The notes beneath the pieces were generated by a model. That model had not been told where the DNA came from. It worked only from the letters and a program-made list of their open reading frames with translations, and made no database searches. From Durusdinium trenchii (Eukaryota > Sar > Dinophyceae > Suessiales > Symbiodiniaceae), in the NCBI GenBank assembly GCA_963970005.1, contig CAXAMN010003603.1, positions 254,970 through 318,969 of the forward strand: a stretch of 64,000 nt of DNA, given 5' to 3'. This document shows, piece by piece, positions 1-11,600 of this stretch. Each line of letters begins with the position of its first letter. The first letter of the stretch is position 1. The position numbers and the translations under genes are program-made.

Positions 1-400
1 ACATACGTCGTCAGAACGAAGTCAGGCCCGACTACATTCTGACTACACACGTCGTCAGAATGATGTCAGAGGATGTCAGCCAACCCCATCCATTTTAGCT
101 TTTCCTTCCAAGACAGAGATTATCACACCCTGCTTGGCAGGGATCCTGTACAAGCTTGTTATGTACAAATGGACAGTCAGCAAAGTAAAGATCAGGCCCT
201 GGTCTTAACTTTGTCCTGGCGAATGTCTGTGAAGCGTCCTGCTTGGCAGGATAGCTTGTACACAGCTTGCTATGTACAAAGCAACAATTCTTTCCAGAAA
301 GAGTTGTTGCATGAGTAATGTTTATCCTTCAGTCTGTCGCAAACATCCTGCTTGGCAGGGATTTCCTATACAGCGGACACCCCGCCAACATGACCTGCGC
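1..400. repeat. Diverged ~110-bp tandem repeat
   Basis: The block CCTGCTTGGCAGG recurs at about 129, 238 and 348, each time followed by a related stretch ending near TATGTACAAA. The core is itself a small hairpin (CCTGC/GCAGG). The first 80 bases carry a separate short repeat around CGTCGTCAGAA. Small ORFs here are by-products of the repeat. Confidence 0.6.
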
Positions 401-862
401 AACTCTTTTGACACAATTAACTATACTCAATGATAGTGCATGTATACAGCCATCAAAATGAACCGAGTCAAAAAATCTATTCAAAAAGAACTTTTATCAG
501 AAAAAAACAAAATCTAGTCAAAAAACCAAGGAAAAGCATCCAAAAAAACATACTTTACCAAAAACAAACATCAAAAAAACAAGGTTTTGTACGTATGCTT
601 AAGTGCGCAGTAAGTTAGAATAAGTTGTTTTTGCAAAATCTCGATTCAGAAGATATAAAACACTTACAAACAGAGCATGTGCACTGTATCTAAGCTTAAG
701 TGCTGCCGAACACTTACTGCAGCTTACGCAGTTTTAGACAAATGTATAACCTCAGTTACACTATAATATAACGTCAGTTAGGTCAACATATACCTAGGGT
801 TAAGTTAACCCGTCCTTGTGGTAGGGGCTGACGGCCAGGTCTTTTCGCTGAGGAATGCGTTC
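401..862. other. Unassigned AT-rich DNA
   Basis: This stretch is AT-rich with runs of A. I see no coding similarity, RNA gene or clear repeat. Confidence 0.5.
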
Positions 863-1960
863 TTATTCATGAGAATGTTTCTCATGATCTCGCTGTAGCT
901 TTTCCAAAGGCCGAGGTCCGAACTTGCATGTAGACGGAATAAACCAGTATGCCGTTAGATCGGCAAATGTACGTAGTACGGCCCCAACCTCTGGCGCTTG
1001 GTTTTCGTACATCTCTGCCATAGTTGGACACGCGTTGATTCCGCACTGCGGTCTAAAAACCGCTTCCTTGGCTTTGAGCCTCGTCCAGACCAGGCCGATT
1101 AGGTTGGCATCTTGGACTCCACTTCCGTAGAGGAAGTTTCGTTTAAACACCTCTTCCTGGACTTCCTTCTCGCTGATTTCGGTTCGCATTAGAACGCTCA
1201 CCTTCAACGATGGGTCCAGCAGGTCTGCGGAGTCCGCAATCGCATCCCTTAAACTTGCCGGCTTCTCGACAGTTCAGGCTTGTAAACAAGCCACGCGTGC
1301 GACAGAATAACGCAGTGACCACCGACGATTCATTGCCGTGAGATCGGCAGTGGTCGCACTGTCCGGGAGTGCCGTCTGAAGTGTTCCTTAATGCAAGTCC
1401 AAGCTCGGAAAAACGTTGCATGAACACAAAAGGAATCGTCGGCAAACTCTGTCCAATCGATCTGGGACAGGGTCTCCTTTTCATGGCCGCTAAAACGGTC
1501 TCCATGGCCTTGATTTGCCCGCATGAAAAAGTTGGAAACACGGGCAGTCGTAGGAGTACCCATGTCAGGATACTTAAACTGTCTGGATTCGCCGCCCAGT
1601 GTAGACCAATCTCCTGGAAGTGGCTCAGAGTTCTGTACTCGCCGGTTTTGCGGAATGAAAGCAAAAGACCAACGGGACGGGACTTGTCGTCGTGAATGCA
1701 CAGACCTAAAATAGTCTTGGCGGCGTACCACATGCCCTCATTTTTCTTGACAGCCGGTAGTGCGTTCTCAGGAATGGTGCGAAAAATATCCCGCTTGTGG
1801 TGACTAATACCATTGCTTCGTGCTTTGACGATCGGAATGGATAGCAGGGATCGAATGTCGAGGGCACCTATAGGTCGTGTCTCATGTAGTATGAGAACAT
1901 CTTGTTCAGGAGACTGCAGGGTCCTTACAGTCATTTTTGCACTTGGCAGGAGCCGCCAAC
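863..1960 (-). pseudogene. Unrecognised broken coding remnant downstream of element A
   Basis: Two overlapping minus-strand frames (about 1143-1973 and 863-1207) look protein-like but are shifted relative to each other. One contains a stretch reading AAKTILGLCIHDDKSRPVG, the other GSGVQDANLIGLVWTRLKAK. In copia order the reverse transcriptase should follow the proline-rich linker here, but I see none of its motifs. Two stem-loops of the type found in the copia elements (1331-1352 and 950-965, loops TGAGAT and TTAGAT) suggest that this is retroelement sequence. The function is unknown; it could be an accessory ORF of another family. Confidence 0.35.
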
Positions 1961-2909
1961 CTATTCGTGGCAAAGAGCCACATCATAATTATAGAAGATC
2001 TGAGCTGATTCAAGATCATCTCTAAACTTGATCGGTCCTTCCGCTATAGCGGAATTCTGGGATTGAGATTCCTTCGAAATTCGTTGAGTGATCCTCCTTA
2101 TCGGAGTGAGACTTCGCCGTGGAGCTTGACCGACAGGTGTTCCTTTCGGATCTTCCTTCGTCCTCTGCTGATCGGACGGTCCTAGCACCTGTGGCGGCTG
2201 AAGCCATCGTGTTGGCGTTGGTTTCACTGGAGGTGACGGTGCTGGTTGCGTTGGCATCGCTGGTCGTACTGACTCAGCTGGTGTTGGATCTTGATTCCTT
2301 GGCAATGCCTTGTGTGTGGTGTTGGAAGTGGTAAATCACCTGGCGGTGTTTTCGGTGAAGCTGGCTCCTTGGATTGACTTGGTTCACTTGGTTTTGCCGG
2401 CGGTGTCTTGATCTGAGCTGGTGGACGATAATCTGATCCAGTCTTGCCTGTAAAACTCTCTGGTGGTGTCTTGGATCTTGGACCGGTAGGCGGTTCTGGA
2501 TCTTTTGGCTTCGTGACTGGAGTTTTTGGTTTTTCAGTCAAGGATGGAGGAGGAGCCTTCGTTGGAAGGTCCTTCGTCATGTCCACATCGGCACTTTTTC
2601 TTCCTTTGGCTCAGTCGTCTTTGGTCTTGCCGGCGCTGGCTGTGGTTCCGCCGGTAGGGCGGCAGTATTTACCGCTGGCGCAGCAGGAGCCGATGGCGGA
2701 TTTGGTGTTGCCGCTGGTGGTGCAATTGGTATTGCGGCTGTTCTTGCTGCCTTAGCAGCTGCTTGATCTTGCCATGCTTTCTCTGCTGCCTCCGTTAGTC
2801 GGAGCTCCTCCATTCTAGGTTTCTTGGCTTGCTGTTCAGCTTCTGGTTCAGGAGGAGGGTGAGTTTCACCTGTGCCACGCATCGAAAGCTTGGGCATTGC
2901 TAGCGACAT
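1961..2909 (-). pseudogene. Element A proline-rich linker of the polyprotein
   Basis: Overlapping minus-strand frames encode low-complexity Pro/Lys/Thr/Glu sequence such as KPKDPEPPTGPRSKTPPE. B has a proline-rich linker of about 200 residues in the same place, between the post-methyltransferase region and the reverse transcriptase. The composition is conserved rather than the sequence. One stem-loop (2650-2663, GCCG/CGGC) lies inside it. Confidence 0.6.
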
Positions 2910-2949
2910 AGGCTCTGAACTCCTCTAGGATCTTACTAACGGTGTCAGA

Positions 2950-4240
2950 TAGGACAGGTGTGTGCACAGGTTGGAAGGCACGCGGCCATCAGAGTTCCAG
3001 AAAAGAACACAGCTCTAGTTTTGACTCCACTAACTTCGACAGGTCGTCAAAAGGATGTGATCGGATATACAACTTCGTTGTATCCTTCTTGCGCCATAAA
3101 AACAGTACACCGGCGGTGTGTCGGTACCTGACCCTTAACGGATCAAGAGTACCGCGTAAAACTGTGGCGTGCTCAAATGTCATGGTAGGTGCAAAAATCT
3201 GGCGTATATGTGAAACGTCATGCGCAATGCGCAATGACTCGGACCGAGGATTATACTCACGTCCCTTAGGGAGTGAGTTTACTCGGTTCATCAGGCGTCG
3301 AACATAAAAATCCTTGACTGTTACACTGTCAGATTCGCTGAAGTGAACAAATTCTCGATCCGTGTTTTCCATCAGGAAGCTATGCAGTGACTCCAAACTC
3401 GGAATGTCGAGTCCGTCAAGCAAATCTACAGCTACGGTAGTCTGCGCGTGAAACAATCCATGATGGCTTTTCAGCAGCAAAAGACAGCGAATAAGCTTGG
3501 AACAGAAACGATAAGGATATACCTCAGCTAGCTTAGTTCTGCTTCCATAGCCAGGCGCTGAGCCTTCCAATGGCTGACGCTGATGTTGAACACCCCCTAG
3601 CTTATTACTACATCTCTTGAATACTGGTGACATGATATCTTCATCGAGATTGTAACACCATGTCGTGACAAAAGACGTTGGAAACAGCTGGTGTACCATA
3701 ATGCTGAAGAAGCAGGATTCTCAATGATAAATGGCCTCCGTGTTCAATCTGGAATATGGCAATGCGACAGCAAAACTCCAACATTGGAAGAAACTTCTGT
3801 CGACGCTGGTCTCTGGCATAGCGATCATGGATATTGGTCATCTGACTTGAAGGAGCACAGTGCGGCGCCAAAAAGATGACTTTAGGCTTCCGTTTCTCGA
3901 TGATCTCCATCGTCCTCTTACGACCGTCACTGGTCAAGATGTCAAAACCTGTTCTAAGGTCAATAGGCTGTCCAACACGCAGACCATTCATGGCAGCTAC
4001 TTGACTTAGCCGTGCTGAACCTGCGAACAGTTCGAGAAAATCACTCTTACCAGACATGACTGGTTGCCAAGCATAAGAGGGATATGTAAAGCCTTCAAGG
4101 CCAATGTGGGCTCCGTCGCTCTGATCTAAAGAGCTGGCATGGTCAAAGACCGGAATGTCGGTCCGCGCACTCTCAGAATTCAGTGGCGCAACCGGATCGA
4201 GCGGCACCTCAACATCTTCAATCGCATTTATGTCCTTTCT
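2950..4240 (-). pseudogene. Element A methyltransferase-like domain and downstream region
   Basis: On the minus strand, 3641-4315 covers the integrase tail (motif GIDLGARILKVNIS) followed by a Rossmann methyltransferase-like segment. It has a motif I-like DFLELFAGSARLS and a Pro-Cys motif APHCAPSSQ. A frameshift near 3700 and a deletion near 3640 lead into the conserved post-domain (2989-3640; REFVHFSESDSVTVKDFY in that frame). The stem-loop at 3397-3412 (ACTCG/CGAGT) is fully paired here, whereas its equivalent in B at 37502-37517 uses a U-G pair. The reading frame is broken, so this is a pseudogene. Confidence 0.75.
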
Positions 4241-5590
4241 GACATTGCTGATGTTGACCTTTAGAATACGGGCGCCCAAGTCTATACCAACCATACTACC
4301 TTCAGAACTAATCATCTTGCCGTTGATCCATTAACCACTGTAAGTTCCATCTGATTTTACCTTGGATTTGTCTTCTGTCCAATAATAGATCTTATCTCCA
4401 GCTTAGAATGGACCATCACTCAATTAAAGTCTTGCAGAAATGTCTCGTCTCAAATCGTCTGATTGCTTGGCTTCTAAATAAGACTTCATGGCAAGTGTTC
4501 TGAGGGCGTCAATGTTCTTTTCAGGAGAAGGAAGTGACGCCGTTAGCTGTTCAGGTGCCATGTTCTCTGGATACAAGAGATCAGCAGGTCGCCTTCCAAA
4601 TGCCATCTCTAAAGGGGATACTCCACCAAAAGTAACCATTTTCCTGGCAAGTGATGCTTGTCTGAGGAGTTGACGGTACGTAATCTCGTATCTGGATGGA
4701 TCCTCAGTCACGGCCTTAAGCATCAGGGCGATCTGCTTTGTATACATGCGAACAGGTGCTTCAGCTCTGTTTGGCCATGGAGTACCAGGTCCTAAAGTAA
4801 TCGGTCGGATATTCTTCCTGTTATAGAAGGCCTCAAGTTCTGTACCCATCAAACCTTGATCACCGACAAGATACTTAGGATTCAGCTGATATGTTTCAAA
4901 GTACCCCAAGAGATGTCCAATGGTTTCAGCTTCTGACTTCTCGTTGATTGCGAGTTCGCCGTGATCGACAAAGGTGAGTTCACCGAACGTTTCGCTTCTC
5001 ATACCTGAAATTCTTGATCGTGATGGTGCTATCTTGGACTTCTGACATGTATCACACTGTTTGACTACCTGGTCATATTCTTCACAAATCTTTGCAGGAA
5101 TTTTCAAGGCTGATGTGCGTTTCTTGAACTGCTCAGTTGACATGCGATAATGCTTCAAATGCAGTTTCAAAAGTTCTGTAGGATGAGGCAGCTTTTCATG
5201 AATTCTCTGCCGCGCTAACGGCAATGTCATTGAAACCTTTGGCGCTTTCTTCTCTCTGTGAACTGTGGTCGGTTCAGGTTTCACGTCTTCCTTTGTTTCT
5301 TCCTGAGGATCTGGCTTCAGGTTCTGCAGGATGAGCATCTGACTTACGTGCTCCTGCACTTGAGCTTGGAATCTTTGAATGCTCGAATGGCGTTCCAAAG
5401 TCAGGTGACTTTTCTGTCTTCCGGAATGACAGAGGTGTCACCTTCTTGGCCGGCGGCGGCATCGAAATAAGCTTCGAAGGCGGATCGATCTTGGTATCTC
5501 CGCTTGCAATCTTCTTTTCCGGCTTTTTCACTGCCGGAATATCGGCTGCTGACTTGTCTTCCTTGACTTCAGATGTGTCTGCCTGCTTGC
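4240..5590 (-). pseudogene. Element A integrase (defective)
   Basis: The minus frame 4424-5398 keeps the integrase zinc-binding end (CDTCQKSKIAPS), the first acidic residue (TFVDHGEL), the second (LVGDQG) and the third in NRAEAP. Compared with B, about 24 residues between the first and second acidic residues are missing in frame (near 4940), which should disable the core. The upstream part (5274-5822) holds the Ser/Pro/Lys linker and the CPACNGKRRAHTYKDGC cysteine motif also seen in B. Stem-loops lie at 4148-4163, 5208-5223 and 5533-5546. Confidence 0.8.
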
Positions 5591-5744
5591 ATCCATCCTT
5601 GTACGTATGCGCTCGACGCTTGCCATTGCAGGCCGGACAGGATGCAAACGAAGGATTGATTGCTGTAAAGCTATGATTCGGCTTTCGAACTGAGCTGGCA
5701 AACATCATGGTGTCTAAGACATTTTGGCACCCAGTATCCGGATT

Positions 5745-6690
5745 CTTTCTCCAAGTCTCCTTCATCGAGATCTTCTCTGCCTGCGGACCGAAGGATCGGC
5801 AGTTCCTGTGGCGGTTCTGCAAAAGAGATCAAGGAATAAGCCTTTGACACCTAAGTATGTGTAGTTGTTCATGTTCACCTGACGTAAGGACATGCTGGCT
5901 ACAAACCTTTCTCTTTGCTGCTCATTCAAGTCGGACTGAACAAAGAAGATAAGCGACATCAAGTTGTCAGACAATGGGAAAGTTTCACGATGTACGTGTT
6001 TTATGGCATCAATGTGTTCAGAAGTTCAGAACGGATTCTTTCTGCATTTTCTCTTCTTTCATTTGGATGTTGAAGTCCTTGAGGAAGTAAGTATTGCTGT
6101 TGCCAGAGGATATCAGTAAAGTTGAAATCATCTGGTTGTGGAACAGCTGAAAGGTCTAATAAGTCCATCCAGGCTTCCATGACTTTCTTACTTGCGACTT
6201 CAAAACGAGCGATCCAACTGACAAATTCCCCGTTTCCGCGCCAGGTCCTAAAGAGCTGCATGAAACGCCAGAGAAAGATATGATTTGCTTCTTTGACAAA
6301 GTAGGGACGTAACGTTTCTTTGAAGTACGTAATGCCGTTTCTTTCGTTACGAAGCTGCGCATTGTCAAGCATTTTCTTGTAATACTCTGCGTTTCCGGTC
6401 AATGCATTCTTGAGCGAAGGACCAAGCTTCTCTGCGGTAAGGGTAGTAATGTTTACCCAGTCATCGATCAAACCTTCAAATTCGAACCAAGATGACTGTC
6501 CATCGAAGGACGGGGGAATCTTTGGCGTCATTTTGACACCTGGTGCTGGTTGGGTTTCATAAGTCCGGAATGTCGAACCTCAGGATCTGGACTGCTGGGA
6601 ACGATACCTCGAACCTTGTGCAGCATAGGCTTCCTCTGGTTCAGACTCTTCCTGGTGACTATACTCTGATTCGTTGTCCGTATCTATGTT
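5745..6690 (-). pseudogene. Element A gag remnant, protease deleted
   Basis: The minus frames 6001-6531 and 5762-5974 encode the capsid-like region (PPSFDGQSSWFEFEGLIDDW near the start), closely matching B. Near 5728 the reading jumps from the late gag motif NPDTGC directly to NVLDTMMFASSVRKP. In B those two points are about 1.2 kb apart and enclose the Lys/Gly-rich nucleic-acid-binding tail and the DSG protease, so a clean deletion removed both. The likely start is the ATG context near 6531, with an acidic N-terminal extension upstream to about 6690. Confidence 0.8.
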
Positions 6691-6756
6691 ACTACTCTTC
6701 AGACAGGTGGGCTACTTGGTTGTCTCCTGTACGGAATATCGGACGCAGTAGAGTAT

Positions 6757-6987
6757 ACTGGACCTGATCGAATACACCAAGTCAGACCCTCTCACAATGT
6801 ACGTGGAGCGACAGCGATGCACACTTTTCTCTATGGCACGGAGTGCAGTATTGGGCTTCAAAGTCTTGAACCAAATGAATTACGCGGCAGCTGACTGAAG
6901 AGATCTAACTGTCAACTAACTACGGACAACAGGCGCTACACAAGTATAGCGTAGACACGCCAGGGGAGCCTAGGACCCCACAAAACA
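6757..6987 (-). repeat. Element A 5' LTR, 3' end deleted
   Basis: The reverse complement begins TGTTTTG and follows element B's LTR, including the shared block TCTACGCTATAC and the spliced-leader-like site at 6865-6877. The similarity stops at GATCAGGTCCAGT. The last ~45 bp of the LTR and the PBS that follows in B are absent, so a deletion joins the LTR to the leader. Confidence 0.7.
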
Positions 6988-7390
6988 TGGGTGGGGTGGG
7001 GTGGGGCGTGTATTCACACTAGCTTGGATCGGATTCACAACGTCACAAACAACAAGGGCGCGCGAGCGAAGGCGAGCAAAGCGGCTTTTCAACGCACAAG
7101 TATGCACCTTGAGCTACATGTATTGGCGGTTGCTAGCGTTGCCGAAGAGCATCATATGAACAGTAACCATAATTAAAGCAACAGCTTAAACAGGTGCACA
7201 AGAAACAAAAACAAAACAGACACAGTTTTCTTTGCTCTGCAGCATGCGTACCAGTTCTATGTACAGTAAAGGCTGCAAGACGGAAACTGTACAAAAGCTA
7301 CCACGCACGAAGGTTCATCTACCAACGAACGAAAAGCATGTAATGGCAGAAAAATTCGCATCAGCTCTTACCGAGCATCTTGGGGCTCGT
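6988..7390. other. Non-coding DNA between elements A and D/E
   Basis: A G-rich stretch (6990-7010) is followed by about 130 bp (7050-7190) similar to 23365-23500 in element F, where that block sits inside the LTR end. A 60-bp stretch near 7200-7250 resembles the sequence just upstream of B's 3' LTR. No gene is visible. Confidence 0.5.
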
Positions 7391-7392
7391 CC

Positions 7393-8050
7393 TTACGCGC
7401 TCGGATCTTGATCTCTCCTGCGCACTGGCTTGGCCGGCAGATCGGCCTCGTGACAAATCAGCCCGTAACCGCTGAGAGCATTGCTGCATACCTGCTCTCG
7501 AGCGAGTCTGCGTATTGCGGTCAGTATAGTTACCGCGGCGTGGTCTTCTTCGTCAGATTCCCGGCGCCGGTAGGCTTGCAGCTTCGGGCTCTTGCGGGGG
7601 TACCTAAAATAATACAGCGCCAAACAGTCGCCATTATGCGTTGGATCGCCTTTAACAGACGCATCCATTCCTCCGCCCGAATATTCGACACCAGATTGTA
7701 GCTGATGCGACGCTCAACTTCACGGAGCTTATTGACCACCGTTAGAGCGGCCTCAACTACCTCAGTACACAGGCTCGTGTAGAAATCAGTGTCACGCTGG
7801 CCTGTGAAGTTTCTCTGAGCAGCTAAATTGCCATCTCCACAGAGAATGTCGACCTCAGCCGCTAGAGCTGGTGAAATCTGCACGTACGAGGTCGTAGCTG
7901 CCATTGTCCTTGCGCAACATCTTGCTACTGATGCGAAAGTTGCACACAGTAACTTCATTGACGTCCATACGCGTTAGACCGCTCTTGGACGGACCGCTGA
8001 TCTGAAATGGCGGGCGATTCTCTGTCTCATAATTTTCAAAAAATGTTTCA
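7393..8050 (-). pseudogene. Unrecognised coding remnant at the 3' side of element D/E
   Basis: Minus frames 7530-7958 and 7855-8616 give protein-like but frame-shifted sequence, for example TVCNFRISSKML and ERRISYNLVSNIRAEEWM. It follows the polyprotein linker where reverse transcriptase is expected, but I see no RT motif. The function is unknown. Confidence 0.3.
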
Positions 8051-9235
8051 TCAAGTTCGAGGATGGAGGATGGGTTCACCTGTCGGATCCCAATTTGGAT
8101 CAATGTGGTGAGCATGCATTGAGGTGGGCCACAATGGCATCTCTGACGGTATGAATCCTTGGACCTGATAGTCGCAGCTGTCAGCGTCGACCACTGGTTC
8201 AACAGTTGCATCAACTTCCTCGGTTGACATCCTCTGTCCGGTAATCGGGTGGTAGCTGTTATCCAGTACTTGCTGCGCGTCCAACTTCCCGAAATAGATC
8301 CGGACAAAAATAGCGTGGGAAACCCAGCGAGCTGGTTGATCCTTGGGCACTGACGGCTTCTCTTAACCGAAGATTGAAAACGCTTATTGGGTTCAAAATA
8401 GGTGGTTTCATCACCTCTGGCCAAAACCGCTAGAGCGGGCGCGCCAGTTCTTGAATGGACGACTATTCCGCGTGTCTTTCCGCGCCTGGCCTCTTCTACA
8501 TAAGGATCCAGCGTCAACCCTGCTGCCTCTTGAAGGCACATTATACGGCAGGGGCTTCGGAAGATCATACCTGGGAACACCGATAGTTCGGTTGATTCGT
8601 CGCAGTTCTTGGGCATCGTTCCAGTAAAATACTGTCATCCAATGCTGTGGATTGCGCTTGTCTAAAGGTACCCGTTGATGATCTGTGACATAGATCTTGG
8701 AGAAGTTGTTCTTGTTCCACATGAGAACTACACCAGGCTTATTCTTGTACATGGTTCTACGGTGACTATTCATAACTGAGGCATACTGAAACCTGAGTGT
8801 CGGAACAAAGAACTGACGAAGGACTCCAAGATACTGGTCGAATGTAACATTGTAGCTACCTGGCAATGTTTCAGTACCGTTTGGCACACGAGTAAGATGA
8901 TTCATGGCTTCTCTTATCTCATGCTTGGTTACGGCTATTGCGGGGTCAGCAAACGAATGCGTAACCGGTAGCGCGGTTCTGTGCACCACATGCACTGAAA
9001 AAGCTTTCTCGTCTGAGAAATGTGCGAATTCAATATCAGCTTGACAAAGCAAGACAAGTGACTTCAGCTCATGGCGTGATACAATATTATCTGTTATGTC
9101 TTGAAAAAATCACGCAGCGGTTGGCAAACAATTGCAATTTCCTAATGGAAGAATGCAACGAATTATAGCACGACAGAATGCATAAGGATATACCTGCGCG
9201 AGCCTTTGCGCGTGATCCATAGCCAGGCGCATGTC
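8051..9235 (-). pseudogene. Element D/E post-methyltransferase region and linker
   Basis: The minus frame 8411-9052 aligns with the region of B just after the methyltransferase-like domain. Shared features are the IEFAHFSDE segment, the FFVPTLRFQYASV segment (B: IFAPTMAFENAT) and GVVLMWNKNNFSKIYV (B: GVLFLWRKKDTTKLYI). A frameshift ends the similarity before the linker (8051-8350, acidic and Pro-containing). Stem-loops lie at 8427-8438 and 8963-8978 (AACCG/CGGTT). Confidence 0.7.
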
Positions 9236-9446
9236 CTTCAAGCATCTGGTGTTTGTGGTTACCGTTAGTGCGGCTCACCCCGAGGCTCTTGCCTTCTTAA
9301 GTGGACAAACCTTGAAAACAGGATCCAGCACACATTCAGCAAAAGTGGACCACTTAACGCCTTGTTTGGATAACAAGTTGTTGAAGCTATTGGTCCACCA
9401 AAACATGGAACCGGCAGGGTTCTCGATAATTAACTTTCTGCCGTGG
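9236..9446 (-). pseudogene. Element D/E methyltransferase-like domain, C-terminal part
   Basis: The minus frame encodes KLIIENPAGSMFWWTNSF, matching B's HFIIENPASSALWYTRCF. The ENP motif sits where C5-cytosine methyltransferases have motif VI. Its N-terminal half lies 3.6 kb away in opposite orientation (12880-13105). Confidence 0.75.
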
Positions 9447-9640
9447 CATGGCAGGCATTGATCTTGGCACTCGTATAGTCCGTACCAATGTGTCAAAGAT
9501 AAGAACAGATTTTAATCCGATCGAAGATGTTGACATCCCACTCGACCTTTCCGACGGTCGAGATGGTTCAGGCATTCTGATGACTGCAGACGCTGAACAG
9601 GTTTCACCTTCTGGCCATTTTTCCCCGAACAGTTTACTGT
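9447..9640 (+). pseudogene. Element D/E integrase C-terminal tail, inverted
   Basis: The plus strand encodes MAGIDLGTRIVRTNVSKIR and PIEDVDIPLDLSD, equivalent to B's integrase tail (GIDLGTRILKVNISKVR, PIEDVEVPLDPV). It lies against the minus-strand methyltransferase fragment at 9446, which marks one end of the inversion. Confidence 0.8.
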
Positions 9641-10610
9641 TAGGGGTTCTCAATTCTTTCTTAAGATGTGTCCGCCCTTTGTGTCACTGGCGTCCGCCCT
9701 TTTCCGCTGGCCATGTAGCATTTCTATTCATTTGTCTCCCAGGTCTGTCATTGCTGGTGTCCGCCCTTTTCCGCTGGCGATGCAACATTTCTATTCGTTT
9801 GTCTCCCAGGTCTGTCACTGGTGGTGTCCGCCCTTCCCTTCCGCTGGCCATGCAGCATTTCTATTCATTTGTCCCACAGGCTTGTCACTGGTCGTGTCCG
9901 CCCTTTTCCTTCATTTTTCACGCAGCATTGCTATTCTTCTCCCAGGTCTGTCACTGCTGCCTTGTCCGTTGGCCATTGCAGCATTTCTATTCATGTGTCT
10001 CCCAGGCCTGTCACTGGTGGTGTCCGCCCTCTTCCGCTGGCCATGTAGCCATGAAGCATTTCTATTCATTTGTCTCCCAGGTCCGTCACTGCTGGTGCCA
10101 TGTAGCATTTCTATTGATTTGTCTTTCAGGTCTGTCACTGGTGGTGTCCGCCCTTGTCCGTTGGCCATGAATCATTTCTATTCATTTGTTTCCCAGGTCC
10201 GTTACTGCTGGTGTCCGCCCTTTTCCGTTGGCCATGTAGCATTTCTATTCATTTGTCCCCCAGGTCTATTACTGCTGGTGTCCGCCCTTTTGCGCAGGCA
10301 ATGAGCATTTCTATTCATTTGTCTCCCAGGTCTGTCACTGCTGGTGTCCGCCCTTTTCGTCGGCCACGCAGCATTTCTTTTCATTAGTCTCCCAGGTCTG
10401 TCACTGTTGGTGTCCGCCCTTTTCCGCTGGCGATGCAACATTTCTATTCATTTGTTTTCCAGGTCTGTCACTGCTGGTGTCCGCCCTTTGCCGCTGGCCA
10501 TGCAGCATTTCTATTCATTTGTTTCCCGGGTCTGTCACTGGTGCTGCCGCCCTTTTCCGCTGGCCATGTAGCATTTCTATTCATTTGTCCCCCATGTGAT
10601 TTCTTCCTTT
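9640..10610 (+). repeat. ~67-bp satellite array
   Basis: About 13 imperfect copies of a ~67-bp unit contain GCATTTCTATTCATTTG, TCTCCCAGGTCTGTCACTG and GGTGTCCGCCCTTTTCCGC. The overlapping ORFs on both strands are repeat by-products. Further copies lie at 11180-11375 in the same orientation and at 11500-11600 in reverse. Confidence 0.9.
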
Positions 10611-11180
10611 TTGTCTTTCAGGTTTGGTGCCTGCACTGCTGTTTCCTGCCCTGTCCGCTTGTTCAAGGTTTTTGCTCCTTTGAAAGGGGTGCGTGACTGT
10701 CTCCTGCCACACTGTGTAACTCGCTCAGCTTTGTTTTCCTTTTCGGGCAAGCGTTGGATGAATGACCGGATTGGATTTCGGCGGCGTGGCAGCGATCTCT
10801 CTGTTCAATTGGGACGGAGGGCATACGTCAGTCACCAAAAATCAATTTCATGTCACATCCTTCGCTCCTCATGCTTCTATTTCTTGTCCTCACGTGGTCA
10901 GCTCCCCACTGATTGAGCAGCATGACCAGCATCATGTTCGCACTTGAAGAATAATTCCCCAAAAGGTTTACTGTTAGGGCTTCTCAGTTCTTTCTTAAGA
11001 TGTGTCCGCCCGCTCTGTACTGCTGTGTCCGTCTCTGCCTTGCAATCCTTTACATTTGTCTCCCAGCTCTGGGCTGCTGCGGCTGCCTCTGCCTTGCAAT
11101 CCTTTGTCTCCCAGCTCTGGACGTCGTCGCAATCTCTAGTTTCGATATTGAAAAACACAAACTTTTTGGGGCCCCCCGTG
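10611..11180. other. Repeat-rich DNA with no gene
   Basis: About 10960-11010 repeats a segment (TTTACTGTTAGGG, TCTTTCTTAAGATGTGTCC) also seen at 9628-9680 and, inverted, at 11440-11500. Around 11030-11110 there are two copies of a CTCTGCCTTGCAATCCTTT block. No coding evidence. Confidence 0.5.
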
Positions 11181-11600
11181 GTAATTTGTCTCCCAGGTCT
11201 GTCACTGGTGGTGTCCGTCTTTCTCCGCTGGCCATGCGCTGCTGGTGTCCGCCCTTTTCCGTTGGCCATGTAGCATTTCTATTCATTTGTCTCCCAGGTC
11301 TGTCACTGCNNNNNNNNNNGTAGCATTTCTATTCATTTGTCTCCCAGGTCTGTCACTGCTGGTGTCCGGGGGACCAGGCGGACACAGTGACCAACAAGAA
11401 GGGAGACAAAGGGAGACAAGTGGGAGGAAGGCGGACACGCAAGGCGGACATTCTTAGAAAAGCCTTGAGGACCCCTAACAGTAACCTCTTTGGCGAAGTA
11501 CAGAAATCAGCTGGGAGACACATGAATAAAAATACGGCAGCGGAAAAGGGCGGACACCAGCAGTGACAGACCTGGGAGACAAATGAATAGAAATGTTCAT
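11181..11600. repeat. Satellite copies in both orientations around a 10-N gap
   Basis: Copies of the 67-bp unit run plus-strand to 11375 across the gap at 11310-11319 and return on the minus strand at 11520-11600. Reverse-oriented GGGAGACAA repeats lie between them. The inverted arrangement and the gap make the local assembly uncertain. Confidence 0.7.

Larger units (their letters stand above)
1961..6987 (-). mobile_element. Element A: degenerate Ty1/copia-like retrotransposon
   Basis: Read on the minus strand, the order is partial 5' LTR, gag, integrase, methyltransferase-like domain and proline-rich linker. This matches intact element B almost domain for domain at high protein identity. 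A is broken by frameshifts and deletions. It lacks the protease, the PBS and any recognisable reverse transcriptase or RNase H, so it cannot be autonomous. Confidence 0.85.

Noticed and set aside
863-1973. Possible reverse transcriptase of element A
   Set aside because: None of the copia RT landmarks (GRWVLTIK, KTAFLQG, VDD) is present in any minus frame.
9666-10571. Hydrophobic-looking ORFs suggestive of membrane proteins
   Set aside because: Translations of the 67-bp satellite; identical motifs appear in several frames.
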